The notes under the pieces are model-generated. The model worked only from the letters and a program-made list of their open reading frames with translations. It made no database searches and was not told the origin of the DNA. The translations under genes and the position numbers were made by a program. Shown in pieces: positions 1 through 7,362 of a DNA stretch of 27,118 nucleotides; the stretch's first letter is position 1, and every line of letters starts with the position of its first letter. Source of the DNA: JBBQXY01 sp051004815 (GTDB lineage Bacteria; Chloroflexota; Ktedonobacteria; Ktedonobacterales; Ktedonobacteraceae); contig JBPCJY010000196.1 in assembly GCA_051004815.1 (NCBI GenBank), positions 1 through 27,118 on the forward strand. The letters run 5' to 3'.

Positions 1-52
1 ACCAACGGTTGCGGAAAAGCTCTCTACGCCACTACTTACTTTTATGCAAGCT

Positions 53-81
53 TACTCGTACAGTGCTCTGCATGATACAAT
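53..81 (+). promoter_or_regulatory. candidate promoter, possibly giving a leaderless mRNA
   Basis: An extended -10 element, TGA-TACAAT, lies at 73-81 (hexamer 76-81, 5 of 6 consensus bases). A poor -35 (TACTCG, 53-58) sits 17 bp upstream. Transcription would start about 7 nt after the hexamer, at or beside the A of the ATG at 88. No Shine-Dalgarno-like sequence precedes that ATG, which fits a leaderless start. Inference from position only. Confidence 0.4.
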
Positions 82-87
82 ACCATC

Positions 88-2070
88 ATGCTGAACACAC
101 TCTTCCAGCCGCTTAAGATTGGTCCCAAACTAGCCAAAAATCGCATTATCTTTGGGAGCCATACCACCAACTATGCCCGGCATAACCTCCTGAGCGAGCG
201 ACACGCCGATTATTATGCTGCACGAGCAGAAGGGGAAGCAGGCATCATTGTATTGGAAGAACACATCGTCCATCCCTCAGACCTACCCTATGCCAACGCT
301 CTGCTTGGCTACCTGCCGGAGACTGCTATGGCTATAGCCAGCATTACAGAGCGGATGCGCCACCATCAATCCTTGGTGTTGGTACAGCTTAATCACAATG
401 GACAGCAATCGGCTAGCGACCACAATCAGCGCGAACTGTGGGCACCTTCGGCAGTGCCAGATGTTGCCAGTCGAGAAGTACCTAAAACCATGGAACAAGC
501 CGATATTGACGCGGTCATCAGTGGTTTCGCGCAGGTCGCACGTTATGTCAAAGAGGGCAAAGCCGATGGCGTTGAACTGCAAATCTCCGACCGTTCGCTC
601 CTACGCCAGTTTCTTTCACCGTTGACCAATCAGCGCGGTGATCGGTATGGTGGCTCCCTGGAAAATAGGCTGCGCTTCGTCCAGGAGACGATTGAGGCGG
701 TAGACGCGGCACTGGGCAGTGATGGCATTCTGGGCGTGCGCTTCTGTGCTGATGAGTTGGCTCCATGGGCGGGTATTACGCCAGAGCAAGGCATCGAAAT
801 AGCACGATTGCTGACCGCGACGGGACGCATTGATTATATGACCGTGACGATGGGCAGTATTCTCAGCACACATATGTTCCCTTTCCATGCTTCGATGCAT
901 ACGCCACCAGTCTATGCCGCACATTTGGCAGCCGCTATCAAAGCGGCGGTACACATTCCCGTCTTTGCCGCCGGGCGCATTATGAATGTAACACAGGCTG
1001 AACGCGTTCTAGCCGAGGAGCAAGCTGACGGTGTAGAGATGATTAGAGCGTTGATTGCCGATCCCCAACTGCCGAAGTTGTCGCGGGATGGACGAGCGGA
1101 CGAGGTGCGTCCCTGTATTGCCTGTAATCAGGGCTGCCAGGTGCGCAGCGTCATGAATGTTCCACTAAGCTGCGCCGTACAACCCGATGTCTTGCATAGC
1201 ATGCCAACTAGTATTTCGTCCATATCTACCATGCCTCAAAGCTCACGGACAGGAGGAACACATGCTTCCACAGTGCTGATAGTCGGAGGTGGGCCAGCGG
1301 GGATGGAGGCAGCACGCACGGCGGCACAACGAGGAAGACGTGTTGTTTTATACGAGCGTGAAGAGACGTTGGGAGGAGCGGTAAGGCTGGCCGCCAAAGG
1401 GCCAGGGCGGGACGAACTACAACTGATTACCGATTACTTGCAAAGGCAGATTGAGCAACTTGGGGTTGAGATACATACCGACGTTGCGGTAACGGCAGAG
1501 ATGGTGCTGGCACAACGACCAGAAAGCGTGCTGATTGCCACGGGAGCACGTAGCGGTAGTGGCTTGCTGCCCATCCCTGGGCGCGACCTACCGCATGTGA
1601 CAGACATACGAAGTATCCTGCGGGGTAAGCTCGTGCGAGGACAACGTGTTGTCATCATTGATGAAACGGCTGCGCATGGTGTACTTTCAGTAGCAGAATT
1701 GCTCGTAAGCACTGGACATGTCGTCGAGGTGGTGACGGAAGATTGGTATGTTGGGCGTGATCTCGTTGCCACCCACGATGTAGTGCCGTGGATGCAGCGC
1801 GTTTTGGCGCAGGGATTAGTCATGACGCCACATACAACAGTTACTCGCATTGAGCCTGAACACGTTATCGTGACAGATCGTTTCATAGCTGGGGAACGCG
1901 CCATTCCTGCCGATGTTGTCGTATTGGGCGTCTATGAGCAACCTATACAAGAACTATATTACGCTTTGAAGGGACAGGTCACACGTCTGTTCCGCGCTGG
2001 AGATTGTGTCGCGCCGCGCCGCATCGAACAGGCTATCGCCGAAGGACGACAGATAGGGGAGCAGTGTTAA
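88..2070 (+). CDS. FAD/FMN Fe-S oxidoreductase, mycofactocin-associated FadH/OYE family 1
   Basis: A 660-residue old-yellow-enzyme-type reductase built like 2,4-dienoyl-CoA reductase: an N-terminal FMN TIM barrel (about 1-335), a 4Fe-4S cysteine cluster at C343, C346, C350 and C362 (Cx2Cx3Cx11C), and a C-terminal FAD/NAD(P)-binding half starting with VGGGPAGMEA near residue 398. Phrases such as DELAPWAGITPEQ and CNQGCQVR match, from memory, the mycofactocin-system FadH/OYE oxidoreductase 1 family. These are thought to reduce or oxidise substrates in a mycofactocin redox circuit; the substrate is unknown. The tyrosine expected in the OYE/DCR active-site segment (SEGYL in E. coli FadH) is replaced by S170 (DRSLLRQF). 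The stop codon TAA directly abuts the ATG of the homologous next gene, so they are co-transcribed. The start at 88 has no SD and may be leaderless. Confidence 0.85.
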   Translation: MLNTLFQPLKIGPKLAKNRIIFGSHTTNYARHNLLSERHADYYAARAEGEAGIIVLEEHIVHPSDLPYANALLGYLPETAMAIASITERMRHHQSLVLVQLNHNGQQSASDHNQRELWAPSAVPDVASREVPKTMEQADIDAVISGFAQVARYVKEGKADGVELQISDRSLLRQFLSPLTNQRGDRYGGSLENRLRFVQETIEAVDAALGSDGILGVRFCADELAPWAGITPEQGIEIARLLTATGRIDYMTVTMGSILSTHMFPFHASMHTPPVYAAHLAAAIKAAVHIPVFAAGRIMNVTQAERVLAEEQADGVEMIRALIADPQLPKLSRDGRADEVRPCIACNQGCQVRSVMNVPLSCAVQPDVLHSMPTSISSISTMPQSSRTGGTHASTVLIVGGGPAGMEAARTAAQRGRRVVLYEREETLGGAVRLAAKGPGRDELQLITDYLQRQIEQLGVEIHTDVAVTAEMVLAQRPESVLIATGARSGSGLLPIPGRDLPHVTDIRSILRGKLVRGQRVVIIDETAAHGVLSVAELLVSTGHVVEVVTEDWYVGRDLVATHDVVPWMQRVLAQGLVMTPHTTVTRIEPEHVIVTDRFIAGERAIPADVVVLGVYEQPIQELYYALKGQVTRLFRAGDCVAPRRIEQAIAEGRQIGEQC

Positions 2071-4062
2071 ATGGCTGGACACTATCAATTTCTCTTCACG
2101 CCTATCCGCATCGGACAAACGGTTATTCCCAACCGTATTGTCTTTGCCGCCCATTTAACCAACCTGGCGGAGGACAATTTGCCCGGCCCACGGCTGACCG
2201 CCTATTATGCCGAGCGGGCAAAGGGCGGCTGTGGCCTCATCATCACCGAAGAGCAATCGGTGCATCCGAGCGATTGGGCCTATCAACCACTAATCCATGG
2301 CTTTGACCCACGCGTTGTTCCCCTCTATCGGCGGATGACGCGAGCAGTCCATGAATATGAGACGCGCATGTTTGCCCAGATTAACCATAACGGGTTACAG
2401 GCCAGTAGCATCTATTCACGGCGTCCTGTTCTTGGTCCATCGCCCATGGTAGACCCCATTCATCGCGAGATGTGCAAAGAGATCGAGCTTGAAGAGATCG
2501 CTGAGATAGTGCGAGGCTATGCAGTGGTAGCACGGCATGTACGGGACGGTGGCTTTGATGGAGCCGAGCTACAATCTTCTCATAGCTCGTTGATGCGCCA
2601 GTTCTTTTCGCCCTACTATAACCGACGCAGCGATGCCTACGGAGGTAGCCTTGAGAACCGGATGCGCTTTGCCTTGGAGGTGATTGCGGCAGTGCGGGCA
2701 GAAATTGGGCGCGATTTTACGCTGGGCATTCGGCTTTGTGGCGACGAATTGATCCCCGCCGGTTTGACGCTAGATGATGTGCGCGAGATTGCTCGCCGCC
2801 TGGAAGCTACGGGGCAACTCGATTACATCAATACCAGTATCGGCGAATTCCATAATCTCTACATGGTGGAAGGCTCTATGCATACGCCACCGGGATATCA
2901 ACTCTTTGTCTCGGCGAGCATCCGCGAGGCGGTCAAACTGCCAGTGTTCTGTACAGGGCGCATTAAAGACCCCATACAGGCCGAACGCATTCTGCGCGAA
3001 GGGCTGGCCGACATGGTCGATGTTGTGCGTGGGCAAATCTGCGACCCAGACTTTACCCGTAAGGCGCGGGAAGGACGCAGCGAGGCTATCCGCCTCTGCA
3101 TCTCGTGCAATCAGTATTGTATCGGGCGCATGGGACTCAATCTCAGCTTGGGCTGCATTCAAACACCTGCCACAGGCAATGAACGCGCCTTTCCCACACC
3201 AATAGTGCCGCGTGCGCTCAAGCAAGCAACACGTAAACCAACACTCATTGTGGTAGGTGGTGGGCCAGGGGGCATGCAAGCCGCGAAGGTGGCGGCACAG
3301 CGCGGCTTTCGCGTACAACTCTACGAGCAGCACACGGAACTAGGTGGACAGATCAACCTGCTCGTGCGTGTACCCAGCCGCGTTGAATTTGGCGATGCCT
3401 CGCGCAACCTGCAACGCGAACTGCTTGAAGCCAAAGTGGAGACACACCTGGGCATCGAGGTAACGGCTGAGATGATTGAACGCGCACAGCCGGACGCGGT
3501 CATTATCGCCACCGGTTCGCGTCCCGTGCTGCCGCCGCTACCGGGAGCAGATTTACCACATGTGGCAACGGTCTGGCAGGTATTGCAGGGCGAGAAAACA
3601 GCCTTGCCAGGAGAGTACGTGCTGGTTTACGATCAAGTTGGCTTCCACCAGTCTACCAGTAGCGCGGAATTGCTCGCCGAACGCGGTTGCAACGTAGAGG
3701 TAGTGACCCCACAATTCTATGTTGGTGGCGATTTAGGTTTGACGCTTGACCTCGAACTGTGGTACCGCCGTGTCTTAGCAAAGGGAGTACGCCTGACCGC
3801 CAATCATTTCCTGGCCGCGTTGGGGCCGAACAGTGCCACCATCATGAATAACTATACCGGCCAACCACGCCAACTGGAACAGGTCGCATTAGCTGTGATG
3901 GCAACCCCACAGACCGCCAACGATACGCTCTACCAACAACTCCAGAGCAAGATCAAAGAACTCTATCGCGTGGGCGATTGTGTCGCGCCACGACGTGTCG
4001 AACATGCTATTTTGGATGGGGAACGAGTTGCGCGACAGTTGAAGATGCCGGTTTTTTTCTGA
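2071..4062 (+). CDS. FAD/FMN Fe-S oxidoreductase, mycofactocin-associated FadH/OYE family 2
   Basis: A 663-residue paralogue of the preceding enzyme with the same three-part layout. It has an FMN barrel (FAAHLTNLAEDNLPGPR, FAQINHNG, SDAYGGSLENR), 4Fe-4S cysteines at C343, C346, C350 and C362, and an FAD Rossmann motif VGGGPGGMQAA near residue 393. The pyridine-nucleotide half carries DQVGFHQSTSSAELLAERG. The wording INTSIG...CNQYCIGRMGLN is characteristic, as I recall it, of mycofactocin-system FadH/OYE oxidoreductase 2. S173 (SHSSLMRQF) occupies the place of the usual active-site Tyr, as in the partner. The ATG follows the upstream TAA with no gap, and a GGGGAG ribosome site lies inside the upstream gene's end (2056-2061). 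The two enzymes probably act as a pair in one electron-transfer route. No mycofactocin biosynthesis genes lie in the window, so the link rests on family recognition. Confidence 0.85.
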   Translation: MAGHYQFLFTPIRIGQTVIPNRIVFAAHLTNLAEDNLPGPRLTAYYAERAKGGCGLIITEEQSVHPSDWAYQPLIHGFDPRVVPLYRRMTRAVHEYETRMFAQINHNGLQASSIYSRRPVLGPSPMVDPIHREMCKEIELEEIAEIVRGYAVVARHVRDGGFDGAELQSSHSSLMRQFFSPYYNRRSDAYGGSLENRMRFALEVIAAVRAEIGRDFTLGIRLCGDELIPAGLTLDDVREIARRLEATGQLDYINTSIGEFHNLYMVEGSMHTPPGYQLFVSASIREAVKLPVFCTGRIKDPIQAERILREGLADMVDVVRGQICDPDFTRKAREGRSEAIRLCISCNQYCIGRMGLNLSLGCIQTPATGNERAFPTPIVPRALKQATRKPTLIVVGGGPGGMQAAKVAAQRGFRVQLYEQHTELGGQINLLVRVPSRVEFGDASRNLQRELLEAKVETHLGIEVTAEMIERAQPDAVIIATGSRPVLPPLPGADLPHVATVWQVLQGEKTALPGEYVLVYDQVGFHQSTSSAELLAERGCNVEVVTPQFYVGGDLGLTLDLELWYRRVLAKGVRLTANHFLAALGPNSATIMNNYTGQPRQLEQVALAVMATPQTANDTLYQQLQSKIKELYRVGDCVAPRRVEHAILDGERVARQLKMPVFF

Positions 4063-4104
4063 CACTGGGATAGAGCTTTGCACGTTTCAAGGGAGAGAAT
4101 TTCA

Positions 4105-4419
4105 ATGAAAATCTACGACAGCAAGCAACACAAGGTCGGCGATGTGGATCAATATGGAACCGTCTCGAACAACGACGGTCGCAAGGTTGGGAGTGTGAGT
4201 GAAGATGGGACTGTTATTGACGGCTATGGTCGCCACGTAGGGAATGTGAGTGAGGATGGGATTGTCACGAACAATGACGACCTCAATGTTGGGAGTATAA
4301 GCGAGGATGGAACTGTCACCGACAACAACGACCGCAATGTTGGTGCGGTGGACATGTCGGAGAACGATACTATCCATTTTGCGGGAGGAGCGGCCTTATT
4401 GCTCCTGCTCACAGCTTGA
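4105..4419 (+). CDS. small tandem-repeat protein, beta-flower-like, with hydrophobic C-terminus
   Basis: A 104-residue protein starting at ATG 4105, chosen because GGGAGAG (4091-4097) is well placed and the upstream extension is not repeat-like. After a 9-residue leader (MKIYDSKQH) come four 17-residue repeats of the type xVGxVSEDGTVxDxxxR and a partial fifth, ending in a hydrophobic tail (GGAALLLLL). Such short VG-x-V-x-x-DG-x-V repeats would form a small symmetric set of beta hairpins. They resemble the beta-flower families noticed in AlphaFold surveys; that match is from memory and unconfirmed. The tail suggests membrane association. It lies 42 bp after the oxidoreductase pair and may be co-transcribed with it. 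Its end is only 8 bp from the end of a convergent gene. Function unknown. Confidence 0.7.
   Translation: MKIYDSKQHKVGDVDQYGTVSNNDGRKVGSVSEDGTVIDGYGRHVGNVSEDGIVTNNDDLNVGSISEDGTVTDNNDRNVGAVDMSENDTIHFAGGAALLLLLTA
4132..4335 (+). repeat. 51-bp tandem repeats, four units, coding
   Basis: Four consecutive 51-bp units encode the 17-residue repeats of the small protein. The units are diverged at the DNA level but keep GTNGGNANTRTNAGNGANGATGG-like cores at 51-bp spacing. Confidence 0.75.
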
Positions 4420-4427
4420 AAGTAGCA

Positions 4428-4862
4428 TTACGGCTCTATATTCTGCAAGCGCGTCATAAAATAGAGCCAACCTTCCAGGTGGCCCTGGCGAGCTTCCTGG
4501 TCTATGATGGAGTCGCTATAAGGGCTGTGCATGACAGTGAGTTTTGTGCCACCGCTGGGGATAGATTCAAAGGTGACAGAAACGAAGGTCACATTGTGGT
4601 GGTGATCCCATTGCCAGGTAAAGGCGAGTTCTCTTCCTGGCTCAAACGTTGTGTAGTGACCGCGCAGATGCCAGTTCCGTTTGGGCCAGGAAAAATGGTA
4701 GCTGCCATCCAAACGTGGGTCAATTTCTGCTTCAGGAGGCCACCACAAGGTAATCAATGTGGGCATCGTCCAGTAATCAAATAGTATCTCTGGTGGGCAG
4801 TGCGGAAACTCGCCCACAAGCACCGCTTTATCACGGGTTGAAGAAGCTTGCGTTACTGGCAT
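4428..4862 (-). CDS. SRPBCC / AHSA1-like domain protein
   Basis: A 144-residue single-domain protein of the START-like SRPBCC superfamily, closest in pattern to the AHSA1 (activator of Hsp90 ATPase homologue 1-like) group. The evidence is an N-terminal strand (VGEFPHCPPEILFDYWT) followed by LITLWWPPEAEIDPRLDGSYHFSW, then GHYTTFEPGRELAFTWQW, then TFESIPSGGTKLTVMHS, and a C-terminal helix (EGWLYFMTRL). These domains bind hydrophobic ligands in a deep pocket; the ligand is not predictable here. It is the second gene of a two-gene minus-strand operon, 17 bp after the VOC gene. Its SD is weak (GAGAG), suggesting translation linked to the upstream gene. It converges on the small repeat protein with an 8-bp gap and no room for a conventional terminator. 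Confidence 0.8.
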   Translation of the reverse strand: MPVTQASSTRDKAVLVGEFPHCPPEILFDYWTMPTLITLWWPPEAEIDPRLDGSYHFSWPKRNWHLRGHYTTFEPGRELAFTWQWDHHHNVTFVSVTFESIPSGGTKLTVMHSPYSDSIIDQEARQGHLEGWLYFMTRLQNIEP

Positions 4863-4879
4863 ACACTTACTCTCTCTTA

Positions 4880-5335
4880 TTACGCTGCCGTGCCGATTCG
4901 TGCATTCTTAAACATTGAATAGGCTTCTGGTGATGGTTCTAGCAGTGAGAAGAGGTTGCCGTATGGATCCTCAAATACTGCTTCCATGCCGTACAGTTGC
5001 TTTGTGGGCGGACGTAAAAATCTAACGCCTCTTGCTAGCAAGGTGCTATACATTTTACAACAATCCTCCGTATCAAAGATACCGCTTATCGTCTGGCTCG
5101 ACTGTTCGATAACGTGCTGGTCTGCGGTTATGCTATGCAGTTGGGCAGCTGGTTTGGCCAGAGCTATTTCTGGCTTTCTCTGGCCTTTAGGTGCTACAGT
5201 GACCCAACGCATGCCAGGACCATAGGTTACGTCGGCACGTTTTTCAAGTCCAAGTTTCTCAGTGTAGAAACTGAGCGCGGCATCCTGATCTCCTACCAGG
5301 ATAGAAATAATTGCAAGTGATGTCATTGTTTTCAT
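4880..5335 (-). CDS. VOC family (glyoxalase/bleomycin-resistance-like) protein
   Basis: A 151-residue vicinal-oxygen-chelate protein with the paired beta-alpha-beta-beta-beta modules typical of the family. The first module is SILVGDQDAALSFYTEKLGLEKRADVTYGPGMRWVTVAP; the second contains DTEDCCKMYSTLLARGVRF and VFEDPYGNLFSLLEP, where the final E is the usual metal ligand position. The reaction cannot be told from sequence; similar proteins are lyases, dioxygenases or resistance-type binding proteins. The reading frame is open further upstream to 5437, but the ATG at 5335 is preferred: the homologous part begins there, AAGG precedes it, and a promoter lies inside the longer version. First gene of an operon with the SRPBCC gene. 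Confidence 0.82.
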   Translation of the reverse strand: MKTMTSLAIISILVGDQDAALSFYTEKLGLEKRADVTYGPGMRWVTVAPKGQRKPEIALAKPAAQLHSITADQHVIEQSSQTISGIFDTEDCCKMYSTLLARGVRFLRPPTKQLYGMEAVFEDPYGNLFSLLEPSPEAYSMFKNARIGTAA

Positions 5336-5408
5336 TGTGGCCTTATCTAGCTCATTGCGTCTGAATGGCACTACGCACAACACGAGAGTTCCGCCAAAAC
5401 ACAAGGTT

Positions 5409-5437
5409 ATTATATAAAACATTCGTTCTAATTGCAA
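5409..5437 (-). promoter_or_regulatory. sigma-70-type promoter of the VOC-SRPBCC operon
   Basis: Read on the minus strand, TTGCAA (5437-5432) is followed by a 17-bp spacer and a perfect TATAAT (5414-5409). The start of transcription would be near 5402, leaving a leader of about 67 nt before the ATG at 5335. This placement also argues against the longer reading frame as the real start. Confidence 0.6.
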
Positions 5438-5573
5438 GAGGGAAATGGCCTCTTTTTCATCGGTATATTACTCTATTCTTATGCTTGACCATCAAGGTGG
5501 AAGTATGCTATCGAGGAGATGTGCAAGAAAAAAATTTCTGACAAGAGTATGAGCGGGGAAGCGCGTGATGTTC

Positions 5574-5579
5574 TATAAT
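5574..5579 (+). promoter_or_regulatory. possible -10 element upstream of the yjbQ-etfA pair
   Basis: A perfect TATAAT lies about 77 bp before the ATG at 5656, within the 320-bp divergent intergenic region 5336-5655. No convincing -35 is found at 16-18 bp upstream, so any promoter here would need an activator or another sigma factor. Apart from this and the opposite-strand promoter, nothing else in that region could be identified. Confidence 0.3.
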
Positions 5580-5655
5580 AATAGCGGTTAGCAGCAAAGA
5601 AAGAAATCAACATAATATAAAGTGGTTGTAATGCTTGCAAAGGATAGCAAACACA

Positions 5656-6045
5656 ATGGAAACGCTTACCATCCGCACAAAGAAAAAAGATGAAGTTATC
5701 GACATTACCGAAACGGTTGAAGCATATTTACAGAAAGCCAATACTGAAAGTGGTGTTTGCATCGTCTTTGCCGCTCATACCACCTGCGCACTCACCACGG
5801 CGGATTTAGACCCTGGCACTGATCGTGACCTATTAGACGCCTTGCGCAGCATCCTCCCGCACATGTCTTACCGACATCCCCACGATCCCGCGCACGCACC
5901 TGACCACATCCTTTCATCTGTGCTCGGTGCCTCCCTTGCCATCCCATACCAGAATCGCCAATTGCTGCTGGGAACATGGCAACGGGTCGTGCTGGTTGAG
6001 TTAGATGGGCCACGGCAACGAACGGTGCATGTTTCGAGTGTGTGA
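5656..6045 (+). CDS. yjbQ: YjbQ-family (UPF0047) protein
   Basis: A 129-residue protein spanning the whole YjbQ/UPF0047 domain. Family signatures are AAHTTCALTTAD, then a central DLLDALRSILP, then HAPDHILSSVLGASLAIPYQNRQLLLGTWQRVVLVELDGPR. E. coli YjbQ has a weak thiamine-phosphate synthase activity, giving the family its common name, but the physiological role is unsettled. The ATG at 5656 is chosen because AAAGGA precedes it and family members begin at about this point; the reading frame also offers a TTG at 5635. The next gene (etfA) starts 65 bp downstream on the same strand, so co-transcription is likely but a functional link is not evident. Confidence 0.88.
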   Translation: METLTIRTKKKDEVIDITETVEAYLQKANTESGVCIVFAAHTTCALTTADLDPGTDRDLLDALRSILPHMSYRHPHDPAHAPDHILSSVLGASLAIPYQNRQLLLGTWQRVVLVELDGPRQRTVHVSSV

Positions 6046-6110
6046 GGAGCTTTTAGAGCGAGAGCGATGAATTCTTCCTGCGTTAAAGATAGAGAACAAA
6101 GGATTACAGT

Positions 6111-7106
6111 ATGGCAGAGATTTTGGCTGTGCTTGAACATCGTGACGGCACCTTCCATGAGCATAGCGGTGAATTGTTGGCTGAGCTAGCTGAGGTGGCG
6201 CAACGTCAACAAGAACAGACGGCACTCTGCGCTCTTGTGCTCACAGCACCGTCTATCGCGCCGCCTAATACTGCGTTTCTTAGTGGTCTCGGTCTGCGAC
6301 ATCTCTATCTGGTGGAGCATCCCTTACTTGCCAGCTATAGTACCGAGGGATATGTCAGTGTGTTGGCATGGCTTATCCAGGGGCGTAAGCCGCTCTTAGT
6401 AGTTGCCAGTGCTACAGCCAATGCACGGGATTGGATGCCACGCCTGGCCGCACGACTGCATCTTCCTTTTGTGCCAGCCTGTCTTGGACTTGACCTGCAC
6501 GACGATAGCCTCTTCGCGCTACGTATGATCTACGAGGGACGGGCCTACATCCAGACGCGCACAACGCTCCATGGACAGAGTGCCTTAGCAACACTGCTAC
6601 CAGGAACGCGTGGCATGCCACCTGCTACAGATCAAGGACAAGCAGTTACAATGCATCATATCAAGCCTGAACTTGCGCTACGTTCTGAACAGGAGCGCAT
6701 TCGTTCATTAGGGATTGAGGTGCCAGCACCGGAAGCAGTCGAGTTGGAAGCGGCAGAACGGATTGTTGCGGGTGGGCGCGGTGTTGGCCAGAGCGGCTTC
6801 ACGCATATCGCTGCCTTTGCGCGTCTGCTGGGCGCGGCTGTAGGAGCAACGCGAGTGGCAACCGACCGTGGCTGGATAGAACATGTGCGGCAAATAGGTA
6901 CCACGGGCAAAAACGTACATCCCAAACTCTACATCGCCTGTGGCATCTCCGGGGCTGCGCAACATACGAGTGGTATGCGTGAAGCCCAAACGGTGGTGGC
7001 GATCAACCCTGATAGAAATGCTCCCATCTTCGCTGTTGCTGACCTGGGCCTACTCGGTGATGCCAATCAAATCGTGTTACTAGCGGCAGAGTTGATGACA
7101 AAATAA
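6111..7106 (+). CDS. etfA: electron transfer flavoprotein subunit alpha
   Basis: A 331-residue EtfA. The N-terminal Rossmann-like domain (about 1-190) is divergent. The C-terminal FAD-binding domain is strongly conserved: AAERIVAGGRGVG, LGAAVGATRVATDRGW, QIGTTGKNVHPKLYIACGISGAAQHTSGM, then VVAINPDRNAPIFAVADLGLLGD. EtfA binds FAD and, with EtfB, carries electrons between dehydrogenases and a quinone reductase. AAAGGA seven bases before ATG 6111 supports the start. No etfB lies next to it within the window, which is unusual since the two subunits are normally adjacent. The nearby mycofactocin-type reductases suggest it may serve the same redox route, but this is inference. A stretch of 256 bp follows before the next gene. 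Confidence 0.92.
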   Translation: MAEILAVLEHRDGTFHEHSGELLAELAEVAQRQQEQTALCALVLTAPSIAPPNTAFLSGLGLRHLYLVEHPLLASYSTEGYVSVLAWLIQGRKPLLVVASATANARDWMPRLAARLHLPFVPACLGLDLHDDSLFALRMIYEGRAYIQTRTTLHGQSALATLLPGTRGMPPATDQGQAVTMHHIKPELALRSEQERIRSLGIEVPAPEAVELEAAERIVAGGRGVGQSGFTHIAAFARLLGAAVGATRVATDRGWIEHVRQIGTTGKNVHPKLYIACGISGAAQHTSGMREAQTVVAINPDRNAPIFAVADLGLLGDANQIVLLAAELMTK

Positions 7107-7199
7107 GCCCATAAAGTCCTCTTCCATGATCCCCATCGACCATCATGACATTCATGATTTCAAGTGACAGACTTTCGGTACCAACGAATCTCGCACGTT

Positions 7200-7246
7200 G
7201 TGATATCTTCGTGACATGTTGTGCGTCGCTGTGACTCCATCGTGAT
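7200..7246 (+). promoter_or_regulatory. helically phased GTGA direct repeats upstream of doxX-like gene
   Basis: GTG-anchored pentamers start at 7200 (GTGAT), 7211 (GTGAC), 7221 (GTGCG), 7231 (GTGAC) and 7242 (GTGAT), spaced 11, 10, 10 and 11 bp, i.e. one helical turn apart. A weak -10-like TATGCT follows at 7257-7262. Phased direct repeats of this spacing are typical of winged-helix response-regulator sites (OmpR/PhoB type). The regulator is unknown. Confidence 0.4.
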
Positions 7247-7362
7247 TGCGGGAGGGTATGCTTAGAGTGTTGAAGAGAAGAGATGCTTCTCCACAGCAAC
7301 CGTCATTGTACTACAGTTTGGTAAGAAACAGAGAAACATCCATGATTAAGGAGTGGAACACC

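Noticed and set aside
1434..1904. Long open frame antisense to the first oxidoreductase
   Set aside because: Ser/Thr/Arg-rich translation without family features; the plus-strand gene in the same place is clearly real.
2770..3333. 187-codon antisense frame in the second oxidoreductase
   Set aside because: Shadow of a well-supported gene; no recognisable domain or ribosome site.
5336..5437. N-terminal extension of the VOC protein with a hydrophobic stretch resembling a signal peptide
   Set aside because: The promoter TATAAT lies within it, the family homology begins at residue M35 of that frame, and a ribosome site precedes the ATG at 5335.
5436..5454. AAGAGG/CCTCTT hairpin followed by T residues, terminator-like on the plus strand
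   Set aside because: Only 6 bp of stem, no plus-strand gene ends nearby, and it overlaps the -35 region of the minus-strand promoter.
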